64,000 nucleotides of DNA from Erodium maritimum (taxonomy: Eukaryota; Streptophyta; Magnoliopsida; Geraniales; Geraniaceae): NCBI GenBank assembly GCA_963921825.1, contig OY997588.1, positions 135,625,203-135,689,202 of the forward strand. The letters are read 5' to 3'. The position numbers and the translations under genes are program-made. Positions 1-11,202 of this stretch are shown here, one piece after another. The notes under the pieces are model-generated. The model worked only from the letters and a program-made list of their open reading frames with translations. It had not been told where the DNA came from and searched no databases. Each line of letters starts with the position of its first letter. Position 1 is the first letter of the stretch.

Positions 1-520
1 TGTCTTATCAAACACATAGATTCTTTAATAAGTGACGAGTTGTCTTATCAAACGCATAGATTCTATGATAAGTGAACGATCTGTCTTATCAAACACATAG
101 ATTCTTTAATAAGTGATTGACTTGTCTTATCACGTAGAGATTCTCCGGTGAGTGGCCAACTTATCTTATCGACACATATACTCAAAATGCTTTTTGACCG
201 ACTTGTCTTATCAAAAGCAACGATTCTCTGATAAGTGAACGACTTGTCTTTTCAAACCCAAGGATTCTCTAATAAGTGACTGACTTGTCTTATCATACAT
301 AGTTTCTATGATAAGTGATCGACTTGTCTTATCGACACAGATATTCGAAATGCTTTTTGACCGACATGTCTTATCAAACGCAGATATTCTCTAATAAGTG
401 ACCAGCTTGTCTGATCATACGTAGAGATTTTTTTATAAATTGTCTTATCAAACACATAGATTCGAATTGTTTTTTGACCGACTTGTCTAATCAAAAGATG
501 AGATTCAAAATGCTTTTCCC
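1..520. repeat. Degenerate tandem repeat array rich in CTTATC/GATAAG
   Basis: About ten imperfect units of roughly 45-55 bp. Each has a TTGTCTTATCAAA-type half, then a CATAGATTCT core, then a GATAAGTGA-type half, so most units carry the hexamer CTTATC and its complement GATAAG in inverted orientation. A second unit type ends in AAATGCTTTTTGACCGAC. The array reaches the left edge, so its full length is unknown. It stops just before a TATA-like box at 521. GATAAG is known as the plant I-box; a regulatory role here is inference only. Subterminal repeats of a DNA transposon are an alternative reading. Confidence 0.75.
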
Positions 521-528
521 TATATAAG
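521..528 (+). promoter_or_regulatory. Possible TATA box following the repeat array
   Basis: TATATAAG lies directly after the GATAAG array and about 60 bp before an ATG at 581 whose frame closes after a few codons. The open frame at 642-899 (Pro/His/Ser-rich, 85 codons) follows. I recognise no protein there. Position and sequence suit a core promoter of an element-borne gene, but this is unproven. Confidence 0.3.
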
Positions 529-1360
529 TCACTCATTTATATGTTGAATTCCAATTATTGACACACTTCAATTATACGATGAATGACAACAACAATGGGA
601 TTGAAGATGGTTGGTGACTTTAGGTTTGGAGACCACCTCCATTGTCTCATAATGAAGATCGTTGGTGGCCTCCACAATCGCCTCCTTTACCTCACATTGA
701 CGGACTACCCTCTCATAGCCTCCTTAGGAGAGCAAATCATTCTGAAAGTAGTTTGACTAGTACTTTCCCCAACCGCCAAACAATATTCCACCCTCTCCTC
801 CTCCACCACCAAATGTTCGAGCCTCTCCCCCTCCAAATATTCCATCCCATCCTCTTCCACACAATAACAGTTCTTGTTTACCCAATAACCGTCCTCTAGG
901 GTGTCAGTGATACACTGATGGCCCGTACAACGAGCCGATGGAAGATATTATGGGATCTACTTCGAAACTGACTCCGATTAGCCGGATATTTATATATCAG
1001 AATGCCATAATTTTGTAAATATACATTGGCGTTCATACCAACTATTCGACATGTTGTCTACTAATGTTTTAATTTACGTATTATTTTTCAGTTAAATAGT
1101 AATTAAGCACGTATTTATGTTGAATTTCAATTTGTATGAATTAATATTTGCTAGTCGGTATTATATACTGGATTTGTTTATTAGCTTTATATTTTTAATT
1201 TAATATTTAATAAATTCAATAAAACAATATTAATTATTTAAATCACCATACAAGAATCCCTAAAAAAGTAGGGAAGATCTAGACGATGAGAAAAACACTT
1301 GTTCTTACAATCAAATCCTCAATACAAATATTCCAAAACAATTTAAGGAATTAGGGCCAC
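529..1360 (+). other. Unassigned stretch with a short Pro-rich open frame
   Basis: The frame 642-899 starts with a Trp/Pro-rich segment and is dominated by Pro, His and Ser; it has no family match I can name. A neighbouring frame continues as proline-rich sequence to about 1020. It may be the broken first gene of the adjacent Harbinger-type element, since such elements usually carry a second, DNA-binding protein gene, but no Myb/trihelix motif is visible. From 1020 to 1360 the DNA is AT-rich with no gene. Confidence 0.3.
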
Positions 1361-1363
1361 TTA

Positions 1364-1968
1364 GAGCACTTGCAACGGACATTGCAGGCGTGTCGTTGCA
1401 GAGCCTGCGACGGCTCTGCCATGACTCACTGCCACGGCTCGTCGTTGTAGGCGGTCGTTGCAAGCGGGTTGTTGCAGCATGTCGTTGCAGCGCCGACGAC
1501 TAGTCGACGGCCTACTCATAAGCCGACACGTGTCGACGACAAATTAAAAAAAAACTAATTTTTCCTATAAATACATATTGACCCCTACCTCAAAAATGCT
1601 TTGCTAGATACCAAGAGGCATGTAGGAAGGATATCGAACGAGCGTTTGAAGTTCTACAGGTTCGGTTTCACATCGTCACTCGTCTGAGCCGAATGTGGGA
1701 TAGGAGCTCACTTGCAGTGATCATGACTGTTTGTATTATCCTGCACAACATGGTCGTTGAGGATCAACGAAGGCTGTGGCCCACTGATCCGTTTGCAGAT
1801 ATTGGTGTCCTAGACCCAAACACCCGTAGAGGACCACCACCAGTGGTGAACGTGGAGACTATCATGGACCATAGAACAAGGATCCGAGATCAGGATGTTC
1901 ATCACCAACTCCACGATGATCTCATTGAACACATTTGGGCTAGATATGAAGATGGCAACAACAATTAA
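1364..1968 (+). mobile_element. PIF/Harbinger element remnant, 5' end with subterminal repeats
   Basis: A terminal-repeat-like GAGCACTTGCAACGG start at 1364 follows TTA (1361-1363), the usual PIF/Harbinger target duplication. The next 130 bp repeat GTCGTTGCAG-like units in both orientations, typical of subterminal repeats. The transposase 3' part follows (see pseudogene at 1588). The right terminus could not be found, so the true end is uncertain; the interval covers only the supported part. Confidence 0.55.
1588..1968 (+). pseudogene. PIF/Harbinger transposase, C-terminal fragment
   Basis: Reading in the frame of 1693-1968 and extending upstream gives FARYQEACRKDIERAF, then a VLQVRFHIVTRLSRMW segment, then CIILHNMVVEDQR, then a tail ending in a natural stop. 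These are conserved blocks near the C-terminus of plant Harbinger transposases (DDE superfamily 4; the xxRKDIERAFGVLQxRF and CIILHNMI.ED signatures). The N-terminal helix-turn-helix and the first two catalytic acidic residues are absent, so it cannot be active. It sits inside the element whose 5' end is at 1364. Confidence 0.85.
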
Positions 1969-1978
1969 ATATTAATGG

Positions 1979-2593
1979 TCAATTTTAATGTATTTTATAT
2001 TTGACTTTAACTAAAAATGGTAGTTATGTATATTCTATTTGGATTTAAATTAGAAGAATAGTTATATTTGGGATGGTTTTTTAATTATGGAAAGTTTATA
2101 CAATGGCTCCCTACTACTAGTCATGGCTTGTTATTGAAGAGGCAATGATAGGAGGTCATGGTATGGAGGATAGAGAAAACAAAAAATGAGCTGTTATCTA
2201 ACTCATCAAAAACTTAGAAGGCATATACTTTTTTCTCCGAATCTTCAAAGACTAGTTCAATCATAAGATTAATGTTAGGCAAATCATTAGTCAAAATTCT
2301 TTGATCTTCATCATTAAATTTACGTGATTACACTTTTGTAAGAAGATACATGGTCGGCTGAAATGATTTTATAAAAAAAGCATTCATATTACTGCAGTGC
2401 AACATTCCCAGCAGAAACCAGGACTTTATCTTAAGGTGAATTTATAGTTCTACCAAACAAGTACAGGTAAATGACTTCTCCAAACCACACAATGGTTGAA
2501 AGCCTTTTGCTATATAATAACACAACATATATAATACATTTTCACACCCCAACTAATATTGCTCACAGATGTCCCTGCTTTGCTTTCAGATGC
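1979..2593. other. AT-rich intergenic DNA
   Basis: No gene was recognised. The right part (about 2400-2593) is probably the 3' untranslated region and polyadenylation zone of the minus-strand HSP20-domain gene that ends at 2594. Confidence 0.4.
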
Positions 2594-5500
2594 TCAAAGT
2601 TTCGGAATAATGATTTGTAAAAGCCCATCGCTGCACCAAATAGCACAAAAGAGTTGCATTCTGAATTTACATAACGGGAACACAACAAGTACAGTAGAAG
2701 AATGTAATGTATGTAAGGTGCAATGATTTGGGTCGAGGACTTACAAGAACTCAGCAGACACGGTATCCTTGTGTGCATCAGATGGAAATGGCCATATGAC
2801 TCTGTACGGACCTCGCAAGATCCCTTTCTGGTGATACTTAGAGATCGATTTATCTGCACATCCTGTCACTTTCCAGCATTTGGCACTTCTTTCCCCGGTA
2901 ACAATTAAACTGAAACAGGCCTCTTATCAGATCACACGTTGGGCAATGAAGAAGTTAATGGTATAAATGTTTCAGACATCTCCATATTTTGAAGAAATGG
3001 TAACTAAATTGACTCTGCCTCAATACCATAGCAATGCTAAGATGATTTGTAGTAAAATAAAGATATGTATTTCAATACAAGTCTTACTGTTGATCGTTGG
3101 CCTCCACTCTGATGTCATCGGCATCAACACCTGGGATTTCTACTGTTATAACATAGTCACGACCAGATTCCGCAACATCCATCCTTGGAGACCAATCATT
3201 TCCTGTGACAAAAATGTAGTTTACCATCTAAATCATTGCCGGCCTGAAGTTTTTGAAGGAAATCATATGATCATCCACATATGACTTCTCATATTTGTAA
3301 TAACCAAGGAACCAAAATTCAAAGGACGAAAACTGAACTACAATCAACTTACTTAATATTCTATATTTATACATCGTGGTTCACGTTCAATTTTTTGCAC
3401 TGCCAGTTATATATGACCAGAAACGAGTGAACTTGAACATGTGCAATTCCATTTTTTAAAACACCCAGTTCACCCTTGAATTGAAGAAATACAGAAAACC
3501 TCGTCCAATCTTTAAGAAATACCTATCTTTCATTTGAATATAAACATTGAAAACTACAGAATACATATATTTTTTTCCTTCTAATATTGAAGTATTACGT
3601 CTGTTACCCTTCTGAGGTAAATCAGTCTTTTCCTTTATTTTTTAACACCTTAACAAACGGTGCCATCATTCCAAACCATACGGTTACAACGCTATTTAAT
3701 ACAAGGTACCAACTTGCAAATGTCAACCAGACATCCCTCTTTTGCAATTACCCCTAATATGTCCCAGACTATTAGTTTTCAGAATAACATCTCTTACCAG
3801 TCCTGAACTGCTTCTGTCCATTGATCCTTTTGTTTGGTCTAGCAAATTTTGGTGGTTCGGGAGCTAAAATAGGAGCGTTGACCTCAGGATTAACCATCTT
3901 TATGGGTCTAGAAAACATGGGTACTTCAGAAGCACTGTAGTAGCCATTATTTGTGTAACGGCGTTGGGTGACTCCATGATCAACTAAGTTTGGCCCTATC
4001 TTTGAAGGCCTAGAAAACAATGGCACTTCAGAAGCATAGCAGCAGTCTCCATCAGAGCTCTTCAGTGGTGCTTCAGACTGAGCTGAGATAGCCTTGAAAG
4101 ACTAGTCAAAGGCAAAAGTAACAAATGATCAGTGGCTTGTAACTCAATGGAACAACATTGTTATACGTCAATAGATGATATAAGTACCTCTTCAATTGAT
4201 CCCGGCCTCATAAAGAAACCTTGAGAAACAGACCCTTGACGCGCAAAGTTCATTCTATTATCACACCTCAGGATCACCGAGTTTAAACTGCTACTGCAGT
4301 TCTGAGATTAGAAGACACAAGAAGATGAATCAATGAAAGACCCAAAACTTGAAGAAAGTAAAGAAACATTTAGTGCAGAAAGAATCAGGAATTTTATATC
4401 AATGCAGCATAAATTTATCACAAGATAGCCGGACAATGGGCAAATGACTAAAACACAGACTTTTACGATGTTTTCCCTACAAAAATATAAAGGGCATGAA
4501 CATATATACGTGTCTATGTACGCATTGTGTTTGAAATGTATGCTGAATTGTTTGATCATAAGCTTTGCAATTCGCCAATCAGATTCAAGTGAACCTTGAT
4601 ATCAATATTAATACGTTCACCGGTATATTCTTAAGGGATAATAGCAAAATAATACGATGATATATTCACTTTTTGCAAGTTGTAGCCTCTTTTCTGTTAC
4701 AAAAACATGTCTTGAACTTGTCTTTTTGTGTAAATTTGTATCAATATGACAATTTTACCTTTGAAAATTTTAAATATAACAAGTAAAAACCAAGCATTAG
4801 TTTGGGGTTTAGGGATAGTTTATTCATTTTGAAAAACAAGCTCCATGTGCATGACACGTGACAAAAAATGGAATATTCCATCCATTTTAGTAGAATATTC
4901 AGTCATTTTCTGTCCATTCTAACATGATGTAAAAAATTTGGACCGTGCAGTGCACCATTCAATAGGTAGCTCATGGGTCACTTTTTTTTCATTGTACAGT
5001 TTTTTTTTTCTGTGCACAATTCATTTGGACATTTTTTTAGGAATCCTCCCACTAATCAAATAGGACACTTATTTTGTGACAGAATCAGAACCAAGAATTA
5101 AAAAAAGTGCACCCAAATACGAAAAAAATCACATATACTTTATCCTTATTTGTTTATTTACCAAAACAATTCACCTCACATGAGAAATTGAAAACCATAC
5201 CCTCAAAAGTAATAGCATAAGATGAATTGAAATCAAACCCACATCAATTAACTAAATGATCAGACCCACACTATTTCAAGTTAGCAAAACACACAAATGA
5301 ATCAAAACCATATCATGCTACAATCACTCATCAGACTCACTAGATCCAAGTAAGAACATCACCCACATAATAGAACTTATATCCAAGTTACCAAAATACA
5401 CAACTGAATCAAAACCATATCACAGTTATAATCACTGATCAGACCCACGAGATCCAAGTAAACAAAACACCCACATAAATTACCCAGAAACAGTAGATAA

Positions 5501-5645
5501 AAAAAGTTGATGATTAGAATCAGAAACCATAAAAAGGAGACATTTTTACCATGGGGAGCAGATGGGTGGATGATAAATCATCGTTGGATGATGCAAAATG
5601 GCCTGAAATCATGTTGATTCTACGTTTTGCTGCTTCACCCTCCAT
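2594..5645 (-). CDS. Alpha-crystallin/HSP20-domain protein, IDM2/IDM3-like (six exons)
   Basis: Exons on the minus strand: 5645-5550, 4301-4188, 4101-3798, 3202-3088, 2909-2745, 2630-2594. All introns are GT..AG, phases agree, and the sum is 831 nt (276 aa). Residues 1-70 begin MEGEAAKRRINMISGHF and contain an NCSSSLN..CDNRMNFARQGS block. Residues 90-160 carry three copies of a SEVPxFSRP-like motif. Residues 173-272 form an alpha-crystallin domain: PRMDVAESGRDYVITVEIPGV, a LIVTGER strand, and a C-terminal IIIPKL. Classic small heat shock proteins are shorter and lack the repeat region. The architecture recalls Arabidopsis IDM2 and IDM3/LIL, nuclear alpha-crystallin proteins that work with the IDM1 histone acetyltransferase to prevent DNA hypermethylation; that function is inferred from family resemblance. 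The start was chosen because it is the first ATG giving an in-frame, correctly spliced reading. The 5' leader probably reaches about 5800. Confidence 0.85.
4302..5549 (-). other. First intron of the HSP20-domain gene, with a tandem duplication
   Basis: This 1.25-kb AT-rich intron has no gene. It contains two direct copies, about 117 bp apart (starting near 5277 and 5394), of a segment beginning CAAGTTA and containing GAATCAAAACCATATCA. The copies have diverged noticeably. The open frame at 4308-4559 inside it is a chance frame. Confidence 0.7.
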
Positions 5646-6065
5646 CTCGATTGTAGGAGCAGATGAGTGAAGTGATAATTTTTATTTTGGTTTTGGAACG
5701 GAGAGAGTGAGGGAGTGAATTTAAGCAAGAGATGGAGAGAGAGTATGTATGGGTGTGGGACCATCCACTCTGAAATATCTTCTGTAAGAGATTGGATTGT
5801 GTTCAATCATTCAGTCACCGCCTCTCTGCTCCACATTCTTTTTTCTTTTGGAGACTTGGAGTTTATGATCACCTCAACATTTTAACATTTTTTTATTTCA
5901 ATATTATTCTGGATATTTATTTAAATAATTGTGAAAAATCAGACGTTAACTTTTTAAAATCAGAGGGTAGAAGCTCATATGAAAAAAAAAAGCCTTTGTT
6001 CCCCTAAGGTTTTCCCCTCCTCGTCTTATATGTGAATTGCTAGCATCGACAACCTCAAGTTAATT
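5646..6065. other. Upstream region of the minus-strand HSP20-domain gene
   Basis: The part up to about 5800 has CT-rich leader character on the minus strand and is the likely 5' untranslated region. The remainder, to 6065, is AT-rich with no recognised gene and presumably includes the promoter. No TATA box could be fixed with confidence. Confidence 0.4.
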
Positions 6066-6068
6066 TTA

Positions 6069-7743
6069 GAGCATCACCAACGTCAGTTAATTCGTTGACG
6101 TTTTGTTGTTAGCGAAGAGAAAACACAGACGCTTGCTGGTGGAGAGTACAATCGATAAGATTAGTATCGATGTGAACCGTCGAAAATTGGAAAATTATGA
6201 AGAAAATGGTACGAACAACCAGCACGGAAGGTTTCCATCCTCTCTCTACCGAGACTCTTTTTCTCTCTCTTCGCCCCTCTCGAGCCTGAAACCCTAGCGG
6301 CCGTCGGCGCCTTTTCCGGCCATCCATGCCGTTTGGGAAGACGCTGGCGGTTCTCCTGTGCTCGCCTCCTCTTCTTTTGTCCGGGTCTGTCCCTTTCTAC
6401 CCCTTTCTTCCCCCTTCTTTTCTCTCCTTCCTTCCCGGCTTCCGTTGCTTCTTTCTCCTCCTCCTCGCCTCTCCGTGTAGATCTTATATGGGAGACCTCT
6501 CCTCCTCCGTTTAGGCGAGGATTGGTGCAGTTCTCACAGATCCTCCGCCTCTACCTTCCTCGGATCTCCTCGCCCTTGACCCTTTTCCTCCTCACCATGG
6601 TTCTCTTGGTGCTCTCTTGGTGCCCGGCCACGGAATCAGCCACATCTGACCGTGGAACGAGTTTCCCCACCGTCTCCGGTGAGGATTCTCGCAGACCTGG
6701 CTAGTTCGAGTGGCGCTTGGGCTTGCTTTTGGGTTGCGGTAGCGCGTGGCTCGGTGGGTCGCATGCGCCTCCGTCAGAAGTGGTTTTTTCGACCGGAGTG
6801 GGACGATCTTCCGCTTGGATCTGGATTTGGCCTCATCTGCTCGCTGGCTCATGACCGTCCTTGCTGGAGCTTCAAGGTCTCGTGGCTCCTGGGCATTCTC
6901 TCTCTCTTGGACGCACGTGGCGGACTAGTATGGTTTCTCAACCTTCTTCATATCTCTGTTTTCTTCTTCCTTTCTGCCTCTCTTCTCTTCTGTTGATTGT
7001 CTGTGCCCCCGATCATCTCGATGGTCGGAATCATCGGCCGGTGTTGGCCTCCGATGAAGGCATGGGGTCCTGTAACCCTAGGCAATTAATAGAGGAAATG
7101 GAGAATAGGTTAATGTCCCTGCCGTAATGGTGTTGGCCCCGGCAATTGCATACCCCCAGTTCCATTGCTGGATTTGGGGGATTGTAGACAAGGGAGTTGA
7201 TCATTCGTTTCTTTGAAGTTGGATGAGAACTTAGGGTTCGTGATCTCTGCTGCTGTTCTGGGGTTTTTGGTTGCTGTTTTTTTCTAAAAAGTGTTTAATG
7301 GTAGAAAAACATGGGTATTAGACCCTTTCTTGTCTGGTCTTAATGGTAGATAAATCTGGATATCGAGATCCCAAATAGTGCAAGTAGATAGAGTCATTTC
7401 ATTTCCTTAAGTGTAATCCTTTGTTTCATTCCTTCAGTGTAATCCTTTGTTTCATTCCTTCAGTGTAATCCTTGGTTTCAGCTGTTGCAAGCCTTGTAAT
7501 CTGGTGTTATGGTTTGAGGTTCCATATGGAATGCTCTCTACTTGTGCTTTTCTTCACTAGTTATCCACTTCGGAGAGCTCTTAATTTAAATTTGTCTTGC
7601 CGATAAAAAAAACAACCAGCACGAACAACCTACCACTGGAGGTTACTAGCTGATGGTGTTGGTTGATAATTTTTTTTAAATATTTTTTATTCGAATAGCC
7701 AGTACGAACAGCCAGCACCAACAAGCTACCATTGGAGATGCTC
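6069..7743. mobile_element. Harbinger-type MITE, interrupted by a retroposon
   Basis: The left end GAGCATCACCAACG and right end CCATTGGAGATGCTC are imperfect inverted repeats flanked by TTA on both sides (6066-6068 and 7744-7746), the target duplication used by PIF/Harbinger elements. Once the insert at 6227-7610 and its duplicated 13 bp are removed, about 280 bp remain, a typical MITE size. Internal AACAACCAGCACG-like direct repeats lie near both ends. It encodes no transposase. Confidence 0.7.
6227..7610 (+). mobile_element. Poly(A) retroposon with perfect 13-bp target duplications
   Basis: The 13-mer AACAACCAGCACG occurs exactly at 6214-6226 and 7611-7623, and the sequence just before the second copy ends TTGCCGATAAAAAA. 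This is the signature of target-primed reverse transcription. The insert (about 1.38 kb) begins like a plant transcript leader (CT-rich, then ACCCTAGCGGCCG), is GC-rich to about 7080, then AT-rich with tandem CATTCCTTCAGTGTAATCC copies near 7390-7480. Open frames at 6333-6704 and 6652-6996 overlap in different frames and match nothing I know. It may be a LINE internal-deletion derivative or a processed copy of a cellular transcript; I cannot decide which. Confidence 0.75.
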
Positions 7744-7746
7744 TTA

Positions 7747-8869
7747 GCCATTTCACCACGAATCCACTAATGACCCCACCACTCCGATATATGGAAGAGA
7801 ACCCGGCCCACCTTGATCCCGGAGATCCAACCCCCAACTTGGCCTAGATGGGATCCCTTGCCTCACGGGGAAGCCGCCACCAACCTGGCTCCAAAACACG
7901 GGATTGCTGACCACCAACTGGACCCAACCCGTCGGCCCGTGGTGTGATACCCGACCCAAGCTCCGGCCCAAACTTCTAACGCAGTGTGGGACCCGGCCTC
8001 ATCTCCTGACCCGTCCAAGAAACCGGACACGGCCTAATCCTGGCCCAAGACTTTCCCCTATTGGGTTGCTTATAGCCTCCTTGGGCCTAGAAGCTCAATT
8101 GTGAAGCACCTAAGCCTATCATTAGAAATTGCAGGCCCAAGGCCCACATCCCAATCCTCCACACCCTAGGTTGCTCCGTCCACCCGCGTCGTCTCCTCGG
8201 CCCGCTCTTGTCGTGGCTGCCCGGGACTGGATCGGAAAGAGACGGTCGTAGCCCTCCCCCGGACGCCGGGTTCAGCCTGGTCTTCTCCAGACGTTGCACC
8301 TGACGCCATGGCTTTGATGTCATATCCCCAACCAGAGAGTAACACACCACGACCTCTAGGTTCAGTCGCCGGCCTCCCCTACCGGGGACCGCCAGGCCGT
8401 CCTTCTCTGTCCTATAGGCGGAGAAGACTTGCTCCAAATCTCTTCGCGTCTCCCCTCTCGAGATCGGAGAAGCAAATGGAGGAGATCAGGAAAATACACG
8501 GGACATAGGAGAAGAGGAGAACAATGGTAAGAACCTCATCGTACCTGCCTCAGGAATCCCGCCGCGCGACCAGAGATGACTGCCGGAGTTGTAAAAGACC
8601 GTCGCCGCCGTCATTCCACTCGCTGACCCTAATCGCAATATAAGGAGCGTCATAGTGTAAGTACATGTATCAGTCATGGTAATATTTTTAAGCTTAACTC
8701 GTTTCACTTATAAAAAAATGTTAGATCATGATTAGAATTATTCAATTACTCCTTGCGTTTGCTTCTATAATGAACATTCCAACATGATCTCCTAATAAAC
8801 TTTTCTCGCTTCCATTGAAAAGAAAAGGTACCAAACTACACTCGTCTTTCCCCTTGTTTTCTTGTGTAG
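7747..8869. other. GC-rich unassigned region upstream of the HSF gene
   Basis: From 7750 to 8520 the DNA is GC-rich with several overlapping short open frames on both strands, none with recognisable domains. It could be a decayed LINE or another retroelement leader, in view of the similar base composition of LINE remnants elsewhere in the window. From 8640 to 8869 it is AT-rich and may include the promoter of the heat stress factor gene. I could not identify a convincing heat shock element or TATA box. Confidence 0.3.
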
Positions 8870-9627
8870 GTGAGGCTGCCGAAGTCAAATGCAAAAATTT
8901 TTTTCTCCTCGACAACTCAAAATTTCCATAAGCTTCCCCATTCAACAGGAAAAAAAACACCGATTAAAGTAGAATCCACCAACCACCACAACGACTTCTC
9001 CATTCTTAAATCGTGTTTCAGTCTGAAAATTCAAAGCCCTTTTACAGCTTTCAACATTGTAGAAATGATCCCCTTGTTCAAAGATCAAATACAATCTCCC
9101 TCCTGTCTCCTTCCTCCTCGCTTCTTCCCTGTTGATTTGGTTGAGTTCTGCTTCTCAATCTCATCTCTGTGCTCTGAGCTTCCATTTTCAATTACTACCC
9201 ACCCCAACACTGTTCGTGTCCGATCAAACCCAGGTTTTCTTACCAAATTTGGTCCGCCGAGTCAACCCCAGCTTTTCCAAATTTGGGGATTCAAAAGAAC
9301 CTCTTTTGATTTGTTGTATCGTATGCAGGATCGTTTTTGCATATGCCCATTTTCAGTTTTTGATTGATTTTTTTGGTAATTCAATCCGAGGTATTGGGGA
9401 ATGGCTAGAAGAATTGGACCCATATGAAAAAAAGGTTCTTAAATTTTCAAGGTTTTGGATTGTGGTGGTTGATTTCAATTCCATGGTAGTTTTGCATAAA
9501 CTTAGTTCTGGGATTGATTGTTGTGGGTTGAATTTGATATAGTTGCCAAGTTTGGATTCAACAGGATGCTTTGAAGTTTTAATATTGTAGGCAATAGTGT
9601 TTTGGGGTTAATTTTGTTGTAGCAGTC
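8870..9627 (+). promoter_or_regulatory. Probable 5' leader and leader intron of HSFA4
   Basis: CT-rich leader-like sequence is followed by T-rich, intron-like DNA ending TTTTGTTGTAGCAG at 9625, two bases before the start codon. An acceptor there would place the translation start at the very beginning of the second transcript exon. Open frames at 8870-9367 and 9132-9542 overlap in different frames, show no domain, and are probably leader or intron sequence. Transcript ends cannot be read from the DNA. Confidence 0.4.
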
Positions 9628-11202
9628 ATGGATAGTTTACAGGGAACTTCCAATGCTCCGCCTCCGTTTCTTGTTAAGACATATGATATGGTGGATGATC
9701 CTTGTACAAACTCCATGATTTCGTGGAGTCAAAATGGCTGTAGCTTCATCGTGTTCGATCCCACCGAATTCTGTGTTGAGCTGCTCCCCAAGTATTTCAA
9801 GCACAACAACTTCTCAAGTTTTGTGAGACAGCTTAACACTTATGTAAGTGCATTGGTCTTACCTTTTGTAATACAAGCTATTGATCATATTTACATTTTA
9901 ATGTCATGTCTTTTTACTTGTTTATTTCAAGCTTCCTCATCCAAATTAAATTTAATATCCCAATTCGGCCTGTTTCAGTTCCTAAGTTCACAATGTTATG
10001 TTTAATCTTAGCCAGTTAGATTCTTTATCTGTGTGGATTGTTCTTTCTTGATGCTGTTTGTTTCAGTTAGTAAGATTTGCTATTTTCTGTTACGTGCTGC
10101 TGGTAGTGTGTGCTTTTATGTAGATTATGCAATCTTGCATCTGACTGCATAAGCAAGCGTTTTATCAGAATACTTCATATGAATATAAATCTCATTTATT
10201 TGATATTAGCAAGTTAATATTTTCGTTGCATTCAATCTATTATAGCCTAAGTACAAGATTGCATTTTATTTTCACCAGGGTTTCAGAAAGATCGATCCTG
10301 ATCAGTGGGAGTTTGCAAACGAAGAATTTATAAGAGGACGGAGGCATCTTTTGAACAAGATTCATCGCCGTAAACCTATTCACAGCCATTCTTTACAAAA
10401 CCAAGGGAATTGCTCAAATCCGTTATCTGAAACAGAAAAACATCAATACAAGGATGAAATCAGAAGACTGAAACATGACAAGAGCTTGCTTGATTTGGAG
10501 CTACTGGTGCACGACAGAGAGAATCAAGGGCTAGAGCTCCAAAGAGAGTTGTTATGTGACCGGTTGCAGAGCTTGGAGTTCAGACAGAAGCAGTTGATGG
10601 TTTTGTTGGCTCAATTAGTAAAGAAACCGGGGCTTGCCTCCACACTCATGCAACTATCAGATGTACATAACAAGAAGAGAAGACTTATGGATCCGAATCA
10701 TTATCACCAAGGATCAAATAGTGAAGCAAGTACAAAGCTGATAGGGAAATTGGAATCTTCCCTTAACTTTTGGGAATGTTTTCTGAACGAGGTTGATGAA
10801 GCTTCAGGTGCATTGTCACGGTCTTCTCCGGTCATTGTTACAGAAATGCTCATATCCTCTAGGGCCCTCGACACGAATGGCCAACTGGGATCAGCCCAAA
10901 AGGTGGAAGGATTATGGGCGCACGCCTACAGTCCTGTAATGTCAACTTTGTGTCTGAGTATTGATGCTAGACCCAAATCTTCTGGGATTGATGTCAACTC
11001 AGAGCCCACCAGCGCTCCTGAGGTGACAGCTGTTCCAACAGGGACAAACGATGTATTCTGGGAACAGTTCCTGACGGAGAGCCCTGGTTCACATGATATG
11101 AAGAAAGTTGAGTCAGATAGGCGAACAGGTGATAGCAAGCCATCTGAGCATAGGAAGTTTTGGTGGAAGGCAAATGATGTGAATAATCTTACAGACAGAT
11201 AG
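9628..11202 (+). CDS. HSFA4: Heat stress transcription factor, class A4 (two exons)
   Basis: Exons are 9628-9843 and 10279-11202, joined at the intron site conserved within the DNA-binding domain of plant HSFs; total 379 aa. Residues 11-104 are the winged-helix HSF domain ([33 protein letters not shown], then [10 protein letters not shown]). Residues about 126-187 are the heptad HR-A/B oligomerisation region with the extended spacing of class A. KKRR at 204-207 is a likely nuclear signal. Two AHA activation motifs are visible: [11 protein letters not shown] (234-244) and [11 protein letters not shown] (330-340). The [15 protein letters not shown] block and the [15 protein letters not shown] end match the A4 subclass, not A5. 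Members bind heat shock elements as trimers and act in heat and oxidative stress responses. The start has no upstream in-frame rival, and TTGTTGTAGCAG just before it suggests a 5' leader intron ending at 9625. Confidence 0.93.

Noticed and set aside
6333..6996. Protein-coding gene in the GC-rich part of the poly(A) retroposon
   Set aside because: Several overlapping frames of similar length, no recognisable domain and low-complexity composition; better described as retroposon leader-like sequence.
8870..9542. A separate gene upstream of HSFA4
   Set aside because: Two overlapping frames in leader- or intron-like DNA with no domain; a good splice acceptor lies just before the HSF start codon.
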